A DNA stretch of 45,205 nt. It comes from Escherichia coli (GTDB lineage: Bacteria; Pseudomonadota; Gammaproteobacteria; Enterobacterales; Enterobacteriaceae). How positions within the stretch are numbered: position 1 is the stretch's first letter; the number at the start of each line of letters is the position of its first letter. Both the position numbers and the translations under genes were made by a program. The stretch spans positions 1 through 45,205 of the forward strand of contig NZ_JAATUR010000038.1 of NCBI RefSeq assembly GCF_011881725.1. The letters are read 5' to 3'. The notes below the pieces were generated by a model. That model saw only the letters and a program-made list of their open reading frames with translations, made no database searches and was not told where the DNA came from. Of the stretch, positions 11,800 to 21,476 are shown in pieces.

Positions 11800-11826
11800 A
11801 CGGACCTCTACGGAGGTCCGTTTTTC
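11800..11826 (+). terminator. pheU terminator
   Basis: The 9-bp stem ACGGACCTC / GAGGTCCGT with loop TACG is followed by T5, 11 bases after the CCA end of the tRNA. Confidence 0.92.
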
Positions 11827-12426
11827 GTTTCAGAACGTCTGGTTTTAAGCGTTCTACCTCCAAATCAATTCTACCGAACTCAACCAGATCCTCCCCACAT
11901 CAATAGCATTGTGCGGGCATACCCCAGTTCGACGGAATTTGTCCCCTCTTTAAACGCATTCAGCAGGCCGAACTATGGTACTGACCGACAACAAAATGTC
12001 GTGTTCAGGGTTGTGGTCCCGTGATCCTGTTAAACGTCAGATGATTCCATCAGCAGAGTAAACATGTAGATGTGGCTTACATCCATAAAGCAGAATATCT
12101 GGATGTGAACAGAGAGTAATGTATCAGTTCGTTTGATTATGCAAAAATAACAATCCATTCAAATAGTAAACAATTCTGGCAATTTTCCTGGGGATTATTT
12201 TCTGAACGTTTTTCTTTGGGGAAGATGATAAATATTGATGGTGAGGCAAATTATCACTGACTCTCATTAAAGTGCTTTTGTAATACTATGTAATCAAGAG
12301 GTTTATGGCTGGTAAAAATAACGTCTTATATTCACTGATGGGATGTAAATACATCAATATATAGATGGTAAAAATAGGTTATGGCAATTATCATTGCACC
12401 ATTCCCTTTTCGAATGAGTTTCTATT
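11827..12426 (+). other. gene-free pheU-cadC intergenic region
   Basis: These 600 bases hold no credible reading frame. The first part (to about 12030) is of ordinary composition, while the rest is AT-rich and presumably contains the cadC promoter, a likely H-NS target. No integrase fragment or clear second copy of the tRNA 3' end was found by eye. A short dyad-like GATGTGGCTTACATC lies near 12069. Confidence 0.5.
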
Positions 12427-13965
12427 ATGCAACAACCTGTAGTTCGCGTTGGCGAATGGCTTGTTACTCCGTCCATAAACCAAATTATCCGCAATGGGCG
12501 TCAACTTACCCTTGAGCCGAGATTAATCGATCTTCTGGTTTTCTTCGCTCAACACAGTGGCGAAGTACTTAGCAGGGATGAACTTATCGATAATGTCTGG
12601 AAGAGAAGTATTGTCACCAATCACGTTGTGACTCAGAGTATCTCAGAACTACGTAAGTCATTAAAAGATAATGATGAAGATAGTCCTGTCTATATCGCTA
12701 CTGTACCAAAGCGCGGCTATAAATTAATGGTACCGGTTATCTGGTACAGCGAAGAGGAGGGGGAAGAAATAATGTTATCTTCGCCCCCCCCTATACCAGA
12801 AGCGATTCCTGACACATATCCCCCCACTCACAGTCTTGACATCCAAAACACTCCAACGCCACCTGAACAATCCCCAGTTAGAAGCAAACGATTAACTACC
12901 TTTTGTGTATGGTTTCTTTTCCTGGTGTCGTTAGGTATCTGTGTAGCACTCGTAACATTTTCCAGTCTTGAAACGCGCCTTCCTATGAGTAAATCGCGTA
13001 TTTTGCTCAATCCACGCGATATTGACATTTATATGGTGAATAAGAGTTGTAACAATTGGACTTCTCCAAATCAGCGCTCTTACGCGATAGGGGTAGGCGA
13101 TTTGGTGGCGACGTCGCTTAATACCTTCTCCACCTTTATGGTGCATGACAAAATTAACTACAACATTGATGAACCGAGCAGTTCCGGTAAAACGTTATCT
13201 ATTGCGTTTGTTAATCAGCGCCAATACCGCGCTCAGCAGTGCTTTATGTCGGTGAAATTGGTAGACAATGCCGATGGTTCAACCATGCTGGATAAACGTT
13301 ATGTGATCACTAACGGTAATCAGTTGGCGATTCAAAATGATTTACTTGAGAGTTTGTCAAAAGCATTGAATCAACCGTGGCCACAACGAATGCAGGAGAT
13401 GCTCCAACAAATTTTGCCTCATCGCGGTGCTTTATTAACTGATTTTTATCAGGCACATGATTATTTAATGCATGGCGATGAAAAATCATTGAACAGTGCC
13501 AGTGAATTATTAGGTAAGATTATTGAATCATCCCCCGAGTTTACCTATGCAAGAGCAGAGAAAGCATTAGTTGATATTGTACGTCATTCTCAACATCCTT
13601 TAGATGAAAAACAATTAGCAGCACTGAACACAGAAATTGATAATATTGGCACAATGCCGGAGATGAACAGTCTGGCCATTTTTTATCAAATAAAGGCTAT
13701 CAGTGCTCTGGGAAAAGGAAAAACTGATGAATCTTATCAAGCAGTAAATACTAGCATTGATCTTGAAATGTCCTGGCTAAATTATGTATTGCTTGGTAAG
13801 GTTTATGAAATGAAGGGGATGAACCGCGAAGCTGCTGATGCATATATAACCGCCTTTAATTTACGCCCAGGTACAGATACTCTTTACTGGATTGAAAATG
13901 GCATTTTCCAGACCTCTGTTCCTTATGTTGTTCCTTATCTCAACAAATTTCTCGCTTCAGAATAA
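12427..13965 (+). CDS. cadC: CadC, acid- and lysine-responsive membrane-bound activator
   Basis: CadC activates cadBA at low pH with lysine present and works without a phosphorelay. Its 512 residues show an OmpR/ToxR-type winged-helix domain at about 1-105 (PRLIDLLVFFAQHSGEVLSRDEL, VPKRGYKLMVPV), an acidic and proline-rich linker (EEEGEE, SSPPPIPE, then PTPPEQSP), one transmembrane helix at about 159-181, and a periplasmic sensor. The two periplasmic Cys (NKSCNNW and QQCFM) that form the pH-sensitive disulfide are present. The linker PPP motif is one of those known to make CadC translation depend on EF-P. It is coded by a run of eight C at 12784-12791. The protein differs noticeably from K-12 in the linker, as I recall it, but is intact. 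Confidence 0.96.
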   Translation: MQQPVVRVGEWLVTPSINQIIRNGRQLTLEPRLIDLLVFFAQHSGEVLSRDELIDNVWKRSIVTNHVVTQSISELRKSLKDNDEDSPVYIATVPKRGYKLMVPVIWYSEEEGEEIMLSSPPPIPEAIPDTYPPTHSLDIQNTPTPPEQSPVRSKRLTTFCVWFLFLVSLGICVALVTFSSLETRLPMSKSRILLNPRDIDIYMVNKSCNNWTSPNQRSYAIGVGDLVATSLNTFSTFMVHDKINYNIDEPSSSGKTLSIAFVNQRQYRAQQCFMSVKLVDNADGSTMLDKRYVITNGNQLAIQNDLLESLSKALNQPWPQRMQEMLQQILPHRGALLTDFYQAHDYLMHGDEKSLNSASELLGKIIESSPEFTYARAEKALVDIVRHSQHPLDEKQLAALNTEIDNIGTMPEMNSLAIFYQIKAISALGKGKTDESYQAVNTSIDLEMSWLNYVLLGKVYEMKGMNREAADAYITAFNLRPGTDTLYWIENGIFQTSVPYVVPYLNKFLASE

Positions 13966-14038
13966 GGGAACTTCACATTGATTCATACACGGAAATACTT
14001 TGCATTAAATTTTTGTATAATTTATTAATCAGATATGT

Positions 14039-14066
14039 TGCGGCAAGTTATTTGCCGCATATTTTT
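14039..14066 (+). terminator. cadC terminator
   Basis: The stem TGCGGCAA / TTGCCGCA with loop GTTAT is followed by TATTTTTATT, about 75 bases after the cadC stop. Confidence 0.85.
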
Positions 14067-14326
14067 ATTACATATGTTTAACCAAGAAAAATCACATAAC
14101 ACATTGTAAATGTTGAATGTTTATCTTTTCATGATATCAACTTGCCATTTTGATCTGTTGATGGTGAGCTAAAATTCTCACTGATATAAACTTTTGTCTT
14201 ATTTCACCTAATCTTTAGGATTAATCTTTTTTTTTGAGTAGTCTTATCGCCAGATTGGTCTGGTCAGTAAATAGTTATACATCATGACCCGGACTCCAAA
14301 ATCTAAAATGAAATTAGGAGAAGAGC
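14067..14326 (+). promoter_or_regulatory. cadBA promoter and CadC/H-NS control region
   Basis: This very AT-rich stretch precedes cadB and must hold the acid-inducible cadBA promoter, since no other promoter position is available. In E. coli two CadC sites lie here and H-NS represses. I see a dyad GTGAG-N8-CTCAC (14164-14168 / 14177-14181), several ATCAA/TTGAT motifs around 14135-14165, and a T9 run at 14227-14235. I cannot assign individual operators. The cadB ribosome site is AGGAGAAG just before ATG 14327. Confidence 0.6.
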
Positions 14327-15661
14327 ATGAGTTCTGCCAAGAAGATCGGGCTATTTGCCTGTACCGGTGTAGTCGCCGGTAATATGATGGGGAGCGGTAT
14401 TGCATTATTACCCGCGAACCTTGCAAGTATCGGTGGTATTGCTATCTGGGGATGGATTATCTCTATTATTGGTGCAATGTCGCTGGCTTATGTATATGCC
14501 CGACTGGCAACCAAAAACCCGCAGCAAGGTGGCCCAATTGCGTATGCCGGAGAAATTTCTCCTGCATTTGGTTTCCAGACAGGTGTTCTTTATTACCATG
14601 CTAACTGGATTGGTAACCTGGCGATTGGTATTACCGCTGTATCTTATCTTTCCACTTTCTTCCCGGTATTAAATGATCCTGTTCCGGCTGGTATCGCCTG
14701 TATTGCTATCGTCTGGATATTTACCTTTGTAAATATGCTCGGCGGTACTTGGGTAAGTCGTTTAACCACTATTGGTCTGGTGCTGGTTCTTATTCCTGTG
14801 GTTATGACTGCTATTGTTGGTTGGCATTGGTTTGATTCTGCAACTTACGCAGCTAACTGGAATACTGCTCATACCACTGATGGTCATGCGATCATTAAAA
14901 GTATTCTGCTCTGCCTGTGGGCCTTCGTAGGTGTGGAATCCGCAGCTGTAAGTACTGGTATGGTTAAAAACCCGAAACGTACTGTTCCGCTGGCAACCAT
15001 GCTGGGTACTGGTTTAGCAGGTATTGTTTACATTGCAGCAACTCAGGTACTTTCCGGTATGTATCCGTCTTCGGTAATGGCGGCTTCCGGTGCACCGTTT
15101 GCAATCAGTGCTTCTACTATCCTGGGTAACTGGGCTGCACCGATGGTTTCTGCGTTCACCGCCTTTGCGTGCCTGACTTCTCTGGGCTCCTGGATGATGC
15201 TGGTAGGCCAGGCAGGTGTGCGTGCCGCTAACGACGGTAACTTCCCGAAAATTTATGGTGAACTCGACAGCAACGGTATTCCGAAAAAAGGTCTGCTGCT
15301 GGCGGCAGTGAAAATGACTGCCCTGATGATCCTGATTACTCTGATGAACTCTGCCGGTGGTAAAGCTTCTGACCTGTTCGGTGAACTGACGGGTATCGCA
15401 GTACTGCTGACTATGCTGCCGTACTTCTACTCTTGCGTTGACCTGATTCGTTTTGAAGGCGTTAACATCCGTAACCTTGCCAGCCTGATCTGCTCTGTAC
15501 TGGGTTGCGTGTTCTGCTTCATCGCTCTGATGGGCGCAAGCTCCTTCGAGCTGGCAGGCACCTTCATCGTCAGCCTGATTATCCTGATGTTCTACGCTCG
15601 CAAAATGCACGAGCGCCAGAGCCACTCAATGGATAACCACACAGCATCTAACGCACATTAA
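14327..15661 (+). CDS. cadB: CadB, lysine/cadaverine antiporter
   Basis: CadB imports lysine in exchange for cadaverine, coupling decarboxylation to net proton consumption at low pH. It is a 444-residue inner-membrane APC-family protein with 12 hydrophobic segments. The helix-1 signature GNMMGSGIALLPANLA (about 19-34) and the helix-6 segment LWAFVGVESAAVSTGMVKNPKRTVP (about 203-227) match those of AdiC, also in this window ([41 protein letters not shown]). It is the first gene of the cadBA operon and is followed after 79 bases by cadA. Confidence 0.97.
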   Translation: MSSAKKIGLFACTGVVAGNMMGSGIALLPANLASIGGIAIWGWIISIIGAMSLAYVYARLATKNPQQGGPIAYAGEISPAFGFQTGVLYYHANWIGNLAIGITAVSYLSTFFPVLNDPVPAGIACIAIVWIFTFVNMLGGTWVSRLTTIGLVLVLIPVVMTAIVGWHWFDSATYAANWNTAHTTDGHAIIKSILLCLWAFVGVESAAVSTGMVKNPKRTVPLATMLGTGLAGIVYIAATQVLSGMYPSSVMAASGAPFAISASTILGNWAAPMVSAFTAFACLTSLGSWMMLVGQAGVRAANDGNFPKIYGELDSNGIPKKGLLLAAVKMTALMILITLMNSAGGKASDLFGELTGIAVLLTMLPYFYSCVDLIRFEGVNIRNLASLICSVLGCVFCFIALMGASSFELAGTFIVSLIILMFYARKMHERQSHSMDNHTASNAH

Positions 15662-15677
15662 TTAAAAGTATTTTCCG

Positions 15678-15719
15678 AGGCTCCTCCTTTCATTTTGTCC
15701 CATGTGTTGGGAGGGGCCT
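15678..15719 (+). terminator. cadB-cadA intergenic hairpin
   Basis: AGGCTCCTCC (15678-15687) pairs with GGAGGGGCCT (15710-15719), with one G-U pair and a 22-base loop. It is followed by TCTTTACC rather than a long T run. It could be a partial attenuator or a processing/stability element that tunes cadA relative to cadB. The cadA ribosome site (CTGGAGATAT) lies 10 bases beyond. Confidence 0.55.
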
Positions 15720-15740
15720 TCTTTACCTGGAGATATGACT

Positions 15741-17888
15741 ATGAACGTTATTGCAATATTGAATCACATGGGGGTTTATTTTAAAGACGAACCTATCCAT
15801 GAACTTCATCGCGCGCTTGAACGTCTGAACTTCCAGATTGTTTACCCGAACGACCGTGACGACTTATTAAAATTGATCGAAAACAATGCGCGTCTGTGCG
15901 GCGTTATTTTTGACTGGGATAAATATAATCTCGAGTTGTGCGAAGAAATTAGCAAAATGAACGAAAACTTACCGTTGTACGCGTTCGCTAATACACATTC
16001 CACACTCGATGTAAGCCTGAACGATCTGCGTTTACAGATTAGCTTCTTTGAATATGCGCTGGGTGCTGCCGATGATATTGCCAACAAGATCAAGCAGACC
16101 ACTGACGAATATATCAACACTATTCTGCCTCCGCTGACTAAAGCATTGTTTAAATATGTTCGCGAAGGTAAATATACTTTCTGTACTCCTGGCCACATGG
16201 GTGGTACTGCATTCCAGAAAAGCCCGGTAGGTAGCCTGTTCTATGATTTCTTTGGTCCGAACACCATGAAATCTGATATTTCCATTTCAGTATCTGAACT
16301 GGGTTCTCTGCTGGATCACAGCGGTCCACATAAAGAAGCAGAACAGTATATCGCTCGCGTCTTTAACGCAGACCGCAGCTACATGGTGACCAACGGTACT
16401 TCCACTGCCAACAAAATTGTTGGTATGTACTCTGCTCCGGCAGGCAGCACCATTCTGATTGACCGTAACTGTCACAAATCACTGACCCATCTGATGATGA
16501 TGAGCGATGTTACGCCAATCTATTTCCGCCCGACCCGTAACGCTTACGGTATTCTTGGTGGTATCCCACAGAGTGAATTCCAGCACGCTACCATTGCTAA
16601 GCGCGTGGAAGAAACGCCAAATGCAACCTGGCCGGTGCATGCCGTAATTACCAACTCTACCTATGATGGTCTGCTGTACAACACCGACTTCATCAAGAAA
16701 ACACTGGATGTGAAATCCATTCACTTTGACTCCGCGTGGGTGCCTTACACCAACTTCTCACCGATTTACGAAGGTAAATGCGGTATGAGCGGTGGCCGTG
16801 TAGAAGGGAAAGTGATTTACGAAACCCAGTCCACTCACAAACTGCTGGCGGCGTTCTCTCAGGCTTCCATGATCCACGTTAAAGGTGATGTAAACGAAGA
16901 AACCTTTAACGAAGCCTACATGATGCACACCACCACGTCTCCGCACTACGGTATCGTAGCTTCCACTGAAACCGCTGCGGCGATGATGAAAGGTAATTCC
17001 GGTAAACGTCTGATCAACGGTTCCATTGAACGTGCGATCAGGTTCCGTAAAGAGATCAAACGTCTGAGAACCGAATCTGATGGCTGGTTCTTTGATGTAT
17101 GGCAGCCGGATAATATCGATACCACTGAATGCTGGCCGCTGCGCTCTGACAGCACCTGGCACGGCTTCAAAAACATCGATAACGAGCATATGTATCTTGA
17201 CCCGATCAAAGTCACTCTGCTGACTCCGGGGATGGAAAAAGACGGCACCATGAGCGACTTCGGTATTCCGGCCAGCATCGTGGCGAAATACCTCGACGAA
17301 CATGGCATCATTGTTGAGAAAACCGGTCCGTATAACCTGCTGTTCCTGTTCAGCATCGGTATCGATAAAACTAAAGCACTGAGCCTGTTGCGTGCTCTGA
17401 CTGACTTCAAACGTGCGTTCGACCTGAACCTGCGTGTGAAAAACATGCTGCCGTCTCTGTATCGTGAAGATCCTGAGTTCTATGAAAACATGCGTATTCA
17501 GGAACTGGCGCAGAATATCCACAAACTGATTGTTCACCACAATCTGCCGGATCTGATGTATCGCGCATTTGAAGTTCTGCCGACGATGGTAATGACTCCG
17601 TATGCTGCGTTCCAGAAAGAACTGCACGGCATGACCGAAGAAGTTTACATCGACGAAATGGTAGGTCGTATTAACGCCAATATGATCCTTCCGTATCCGC
17701 CAGGAGTTCCTCTGGTAATGCCAGGTGAAATGATCACCGAAGAAAGCCGTCCGGTTCTGGAGTTCCTGCAAATGCTGTGTGAAATCGGCGCTCACTATCC
17801 GGGCTTTGAAACCGATATTCACGGTGCATACCGTCAGGCTGATGGCCGCTATACCGTTAAGGTATTGAAAGAAGAAAACAAAAAATAA
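15741..17888 (+). CDS. cadA: CadA (LdcI), inducible lysine decarboxylase
   Basis: CadA converts lysine to cadaverine plus CO2, consuming a proton in the acid response. It has 715 residues from ATG 15741; the frame is open 13 codons upstream, but CTGGAGATATGACT places the ribosome here. It contains an N-terminal wing domain, then a fold-type I PLP core beginning around residue 130. PLP is bound by the Lys in ESTHKLL-like TQSTHKLLAAFSQASMI (about residue 367), and the cofactor phosphate region is NGTSTANK near 220. The C-terminal domain starts near 560. The cytosolic enzyme is a decamer. It belongs to the same family as AdiA here. A strong terminator follows. Confidence 0.98.
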   Translation: MNVIAILNHMGVYFKDEPIHELHRALERLNFQIVYPNDRDDLLKLIENNARLCGVIFDWDKYNLELCEEISKMNENLPLYAFANTHSTLDVSLNDLRLQISFFEYALGAADDIANKIKQTTDEYINTILPPLTKALFKYVREGKYTFCTPGHMGGTAFQKSPVGSLFYDFFGPNTMKSDISISVSELGSLLDHSGPHKEAEQYIARVFNADRSYMVTNGTSTANKIVGMYSAPAGSTILIDRNCHKSLTHLMMMSDVTPIYFRPTRNAYGILGGIPQSEFQHATIAKRVEETPNATWPVHAVITNSTYDGLLYNTDFIKKTLDVKSIHFDSAWVPYTNFSPIYEGKCGMSGGRVEGKVIYETQSTHKLLAAFSQASMIHVKGDVNEETFNEAYMMHTTTSPHYGIVASTETAAAMMKGNSGKRLINGSIERAIRFRKEIKRLRTESDGWFFDVWQPDNIDTTECWPLRSDSTWHGFKNIDNEHMYLDPIKVTLLTPGMEKDGTMSDFGIPASIVAKYLDEHGIIVEKTGPYNLLFLFSIGIDKTKALSLLRALTDFKRAFDLNLRVKNMLPSLYREDPEFYENMRIQELAQNIHKLIVHHNLPDLMYRAFEVLPTMVMTPYAAFQKELHGMTEEVYIDEMVGRINANMILPYPPGVPLVMPGEMITEESRPVLEFLQMLCEIGAHYPGFETDIHGAYRQADGRYTVKVLKEENKK

Positions 17889-17899
17889 TTAGTCCATAC

Positions 17900-17930
17900 A
17901 AGGGAAGTGGCTTGCCACTTCCCTTTTTTG
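17900..17930 (+). terminator. cadBA terminator
   Basis: The perfect 11-bp stem AAGGGAAGTGG / CCACTTCCCTT with loop CTTG is followed by T4, 11 bases after the cadA stop. Confidence 0.92.
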
Positions 17931-17946
17931 CTCATAAGGAGAACAC

Positions 17947-19404
17947 ATGAAAACACCCTCACAGCCGCGCGCGATATACTATATCGTGGCGATCCAAATC
18001 TGGGAGTACTTCAGTTTTTACGGCATGCGTGCCTTGCTCATTCTCTATCTCACCCATCAGCTTAGTTTTGATGATAACCATGCCATTAGCCTGTTCAGCG
18101 CATATGCATCTCTGGTTTACGTTACCCCTATTCTCGGCGGCTGGCTTGCCGACCGCCTGCTCGGCAACCGCACTGCAGTAATTGCCGGCGCGCTGTTAAT
18201 GACCCTTGGCCATGTGGTGCTGGGCATTGATACAAATTCAACCATTAGCCTTTATCTGGCGCTGGCAATCATTATTTGTGGTTACGGTTTATTCAAATCA
18301 AACATCAGCTGTTTGCTTGGCGAGATCTATGAACCTGATGATCATCGACGTGATGGCGGTTTTTCGCTGCTGTATGCGGCGGGCAATATCGGTTCTATCG
18401 CCGCTCCCATCGCCTGTGGCCTGGCTGCACAGTGGTATGGATGGCATGTTGGTTTTGCCCTTGCGGGTTGCGGCATGTTTATCGGTTTGTTGATTTTCTT
18501 AAGTGGTCATCGCCATTTCCAGTCCACGCGTAGTATGGACAAAAAAGCGCTCACTACCATGAAGTTTGCCCTGCCGGTATGGGGTTGGTTGGTGGTGATG
18601 CTTTGTTTAGCCCCGGTATTTTTTACCCTTTTGCTGGAGAACGACTGGTCCGGATATTTACTGGCGATTGTTTGCCTTATTGCTGCGCAAATCATTGCCC
18701 GCATGATGATCAAATTCCCCGAACACCGTCGTGCTCTTTGGCAAATTGTATTGTTGATGCTTGTCGGGACGTTGTTTTGGGTTCTGGCACAACAGGGCGG
18801 CAGTACCATCAGCTTGTTTATCGATCGCTTTGTGAATCGTCAGGCATTCAATATTGAAGTGCCTACTGCACTATTCCAGTCAGTGAATGCGATTGCGGTG
18901 ATGCTCGCTGGGGTTGTACTTGCCTGGTTGGCATCGCCAGAAAGCCACGGAAACTCAACATTCCGCGTCTGGCTGAAGTTTGCCTTTGGCTTACTGCTGA
19001 TGGCTTGTGGCTTTATGTTGTTGGCATTTGATGCTCGCCACGCAGCGGCTGGCGGTCAAGCGTCAATGGGCGTGATGATAGCCGGGCTGGCGCTTATGGG
19101 CTTTGCCGAACTCTTTATTGATCCGGTGGCGATTGCGCAAATCACACGTCTGAAAATGTCTGGCGTATTAACCGGTATTTATATGCTGGCAACAGGCGCG
19201 GTCGCCAACTGGCTGGCGGGCGTAGTGGCACAGCAGACGGCAGAGGCGCAAATCAGCGGTATGGCAATTGCCGCTTATCAGCGATTCTTTTCTCAGATGG
19301 GAGAGTGGACGTTGGCTTGTGTGGCGATCATCGTGGTATTGGCCTTTGCTTTCCGATTTCTGTTTAGCACGCCTACTAAGATGATACAGGAGAGCAACGA
19401 TTAA
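17947..19404 (+). CDS. dtpC: DtpC, proton-dependent di/tripeptide transporter
   Basis: This encodes a 485-residue POT-family (PTR2) inner-membrane protein with about 12-14 hydrophobic segments. The family's ExxERFxYY motif in helix 1 reads Q-IW-E-Y-F-S-F-Y here (around residues 17-25), a departure typical of the DtpC/DtpD branch, which has narrower substrate range and prefers lysine-containing dipeptides. It lies 58 bases after cadA, just beyond the terminator, with ATAAGGAG as ribosome site. The position suggests a supply of lysine for CadA, with readthrough from cadBA possible. DtpC was formerly YjdL. Confidence 0.93.
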   Translation: MKTPSQPRAIYYIVAIQIWEYFSFYGMRALLILYLTHQLSFDDNHAISLFSAYASLVYVTPILGGWLADRLLGNRTAVIAGALLMTLGHVVLGIDTNSTISLYLALAIIICGYGLFKSNISCLLGEIYEPDDHRRDGGFSLLYAAGNIGSIAAPIACGLAAQWYGWHVGFALAGCGMFIGLLIFLSGHRHFQSTRSMDKKALTTMKFALPVWGWLVVMLCLAPVFFTLLLENDWSGYLLAIVCLIAAQIIARMMIKFPEHRRALWQIVLLMLVGTLFWVLAQQGGSTISLFIDRFVNRQAFNIEVPTALFQSVNAIAVMLAGVVLAWLASPESHGNSTFRVWLKFAFGLLLMACGFMLLAFDARHAAAGGQASMGVMIAGLALMGFAELFIDPVAIAQITRLKMSGVLTGIYMLATGAVANWLAGVVAQQTAEAQISGMAIAAYQRFFSQMGEWTLACVAIIVVLAFAFRFLFSTPTKMIQESND

Positions 19405-19640
19405 ATCCCGTAAAAACAATAATTTATGAACGAATTAACTTTCAGTTTATCACACCGTAAAATCAAGATTAATAAGTCATTTAAACCATTTTAATGGTTA
19501 TTTATTAGTGATATCGACTTGAGGTGAGCGTTAGTTTCGATAAGATAAACTGAGTTATTAATAGTCGAGGCAGATAATACAGTGTACCGATCTGTCTCTT
19601 TATCTACGCTAAATTGAAAGCTGGATTTAGAGGAACCAAA

Positions 19641-21158
19641 ATGTCTGAACGAGAAACACGGGGAGCCAATGAGGCTATTGATTTTAACGATGAACTGAGA
19701 AATCGTCGCGAAAAACTGGCAGTACTGCGTCAGCAAGGTGTGGCGTTTCCCAATGATTTTCGCCGCGACCATACCTCAGACCAGTTGCACGAAGAGTTTG
19801 ATGCGAAGGATAACCAGGAGCTGGAATCCTTAAACATTGAAGTCTCGGTTGCTGGCCGAATGATGACCCGTCGTATCATGGGGAAAGCCTCTTTTGTAAC
19901 GTTGCAGGATGTCGGTGGCCGTATTCAACTGTACGTTGCACGAGATAGCCTGCCAGAAGGTGTTTATAACGATCAGTTTAAAAAATGGGACCTCGGTGAC
20001 ATTATCGGTGCCCGCGGTACGCTGTTTAAGACGCAAACTGGTGAGCTTTCCATTCACTGCACTGAGTTACGCCTACTGACTAAGGCACTGCGTCCGTTGC
20101 CAGATAAATTCCATGGTCTGCAAGATCAGGAAGTACGTTATCGTCAACGTTATCTGGACCTCATCGCTAACGATAAATCCCGCCAAACTTTTGTTGTACG
20201 TTCAAAAATTCTGGCCGCTATTCGCCAGTTCATGGTCGCTCGTGGGTTTATGGAAGTAGAGACCCCGATGATGCAGGTCATTCCTGGTGGGGCATCTGCT
20301 CGTCCGTTTATTACCCATCACAATGCCCTTGATTTGGATATGTACCTGCGTATTGCGCCGGAGTTGTATCTGAAACGTCTGGTTGTAGGTGGTTTTGAAC
20401 GGGTATTCGAAATCAACCGTAACTTCCGTAATGAAGGTATTTCTGTTCGCCATAATCCTGAGTTCACGATGATGGAGCTCTACATGGCGTATGCGGATTA
20501 CCACGATTTGATTGAACTGACGGAGTCACTATTCCGTACTCTGGCACAAGATGTCCTGGGTACCACTAAAGTCACTTATGGCGAGCATGTGTTTGATTTC
20601 GGCAAACCGTTTGAAAAACTGACCATGCGTGAAGCCATCAAAAAATATCGTCCAGAAACTGATATGGCAGACCTGGATGACTTTGATGCCGCGAAAGCAT
20701 TAGCTGAATCTATTGGCATTACGGTAGAGAAAAGCTGGGGACTGGGACGTATTATCACCGAAATCTTTGATGAAGTGGCAGAAGCACATCTGATTCAGCC
20801 GACCTTTATTACGGAGTATCCGGCTGAAGTGTCACCGCTGGCGCGCCGTAATGATGTTAACCCGGAAATCACCGACCGTTTTGAATTCTTCATCGGTGGT
20901 CGTGAAATCGGTAATGGTTTTAGCGAATTAAACGACGCAGAAGATCAGGCTGAACGTTTCCAGGAACAGGTTAACGCCAAAGCAGCAGGCGATGATGAAG
21001 CCATGTTCTACGACGAAGATTACGTCACTGCGCTGGAATATGGTCTGCCGCCGACCGCAGGTCTGGGTATTGGTATCGACCGAATGATTATGCTGTTTAC
21101 TAACAGTCATACTATTCGCGACGTTATTCTCTTCCCGGCAATGCGTCCACAGAAATAA
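19641..21158 (+). CDS. lysU: LysU, inducible lysyl-tRNA synthetase
   Basis: LysU charges tRNA-Lys and is the heat- and Lrp-regulated paralogue of LysS; it also makes diadenosine polyphosphates. The protein is 505 residues from ATG 19641 ([16 protein letters not shown]) with GAGGAACC upstream; a frame extension of nine codons has no ribosome site. An N-terminal OB-fold anticodon-binding domain covers about 65-150. The class II core has motif 2 ([23 protein letters not shown], about 260-285) and motif 3 ([11 protein letters not shown], about 475-485). In K-12 the lysine-rich context with cadBA is the same. An inverted repeat lies just after the stop. Confidence 0.95.
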   Translation: MSERETRGANEAIDFNDELRNRREKLAVLRQQGVAFPNDFRRDHTSDQLHEEFDAKDNQELESLNIEVSVAGRMMTRRIMGKASFVTLQDVGGRIQLYVARDSLPEGVYNDQFKKWDLGDIIGARGTLFKTQTGELSIHCTELRLLTKALRPLPDKFHGLQDQEVRYRQRYLDLIANDKSRQTFVVRSKILAAIRQFMVARGFMEVETPMMQVIPGGASARPFITHHNALDLDMYLRIAPELYLKRLVVGGFERVFEINRNFRNEGISVRHNPEFTMMELYMAYADYHDLIELTESLFRTLAQDVLGTTKVTYGEHVFDFGKPFEKLTMREAIKKYRPETDMADLDDFDAAKALAESIGITVEKSWGLGRIITEIFDEVAEAHLIQPTFITEYPAEVSPLARRNDVNPEITDRFEFFIGGREIGNGFSELNDAEDQAERFQEQVNAKAAGDDEAMFYDEDYVTALEYGLPPTAGLGIGIDRMIMLFTNSHTIRDVILFPAMRPQK

Positions 21159-21171
21159 GTTTCACTCTAAT

Positions 21172-21201
21172 GAACGAAGCAGCCAGACGACTGCTTCGTT
21201 C
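21172..21201 (+). terminator. hairpin after lysU
   Basis: GAACGAAGCAG (21172-21182) pairs with CTGCTTCGTTC (21191-21201) around loop CCAGACGA. No T run follows on the plus strand, so it may act as a stability element or a weak terminator between convergent lysU and ghoT. Confidence 0.5.
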
Positions 21202-21276
21202 GTCGTTCCGCAAATCCAGTTTTGAGGAGAGACGCTTCGTTTCAAGATAACCAGCGGGTCCACTCAACCACAGCTC

Positions 21277-21450
21277 CTAAAAGAGAGAAAAAAGTAATGC
21301 CACAGGCAGACTCATTGGCCAGGTTATTCCTACCAGGAATGCACTAAGTAAACGAATATGTGTTTTCTCATGTGAAATAAACCAGATAATGACAAAGGAT
21401 ATGTTCACACCAATCACATAAAAAATTAATATTCTGGAAAATACTGCCAT
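21277..21450 (-). CDS. ghoT: GhoT, membrane-damaging toxin
   Basis: This 57-residue frame starts at ATG 21450 and ends with TAG at 21277-21279. The translation begins MAVFSRILIFYVIG and ends ALLFSLF. It is almost entirely hydrophobic, with two membrane helices (about 6-25 and 34-55) joined by SHEKTHIR. It matches GhoT (formerly YjdO), the toxin of the type V system, which inserts in the inner membrane and lowers membrane potential and ATP, giving ghost cells and persistence. It lies 26 bases after its antitoxin gene ghoS. It is too short for standard gene-length thresholds. Confidence 0.93.
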   Translation of the reverse strand: MAVFSRILIFYVIGVNISFVIIWFISHEKTHIRLLSAFLVGITWPMSLPVALLFSLF

Positions 21451-21476
21451 TTGGAATATCTTCTTATCTTTCCCAT

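Noticed and set aside
11674..12024. 116-codon frame spanning pheU
   Set aside because: It runs through the tRNA gene and its terminator, so it is not a protein gene.
11789..12426. Integrated element or attachment-site duplication after pheU
   Set aside because: No integrase frame and no convincing repeat of the tRNA 3' end could be seen by eye.
16758..17822. 354-codon frame opposite cadA
   Set aside because: Antisense shadow with His/Phe/Arg-rich composition and no start signal.
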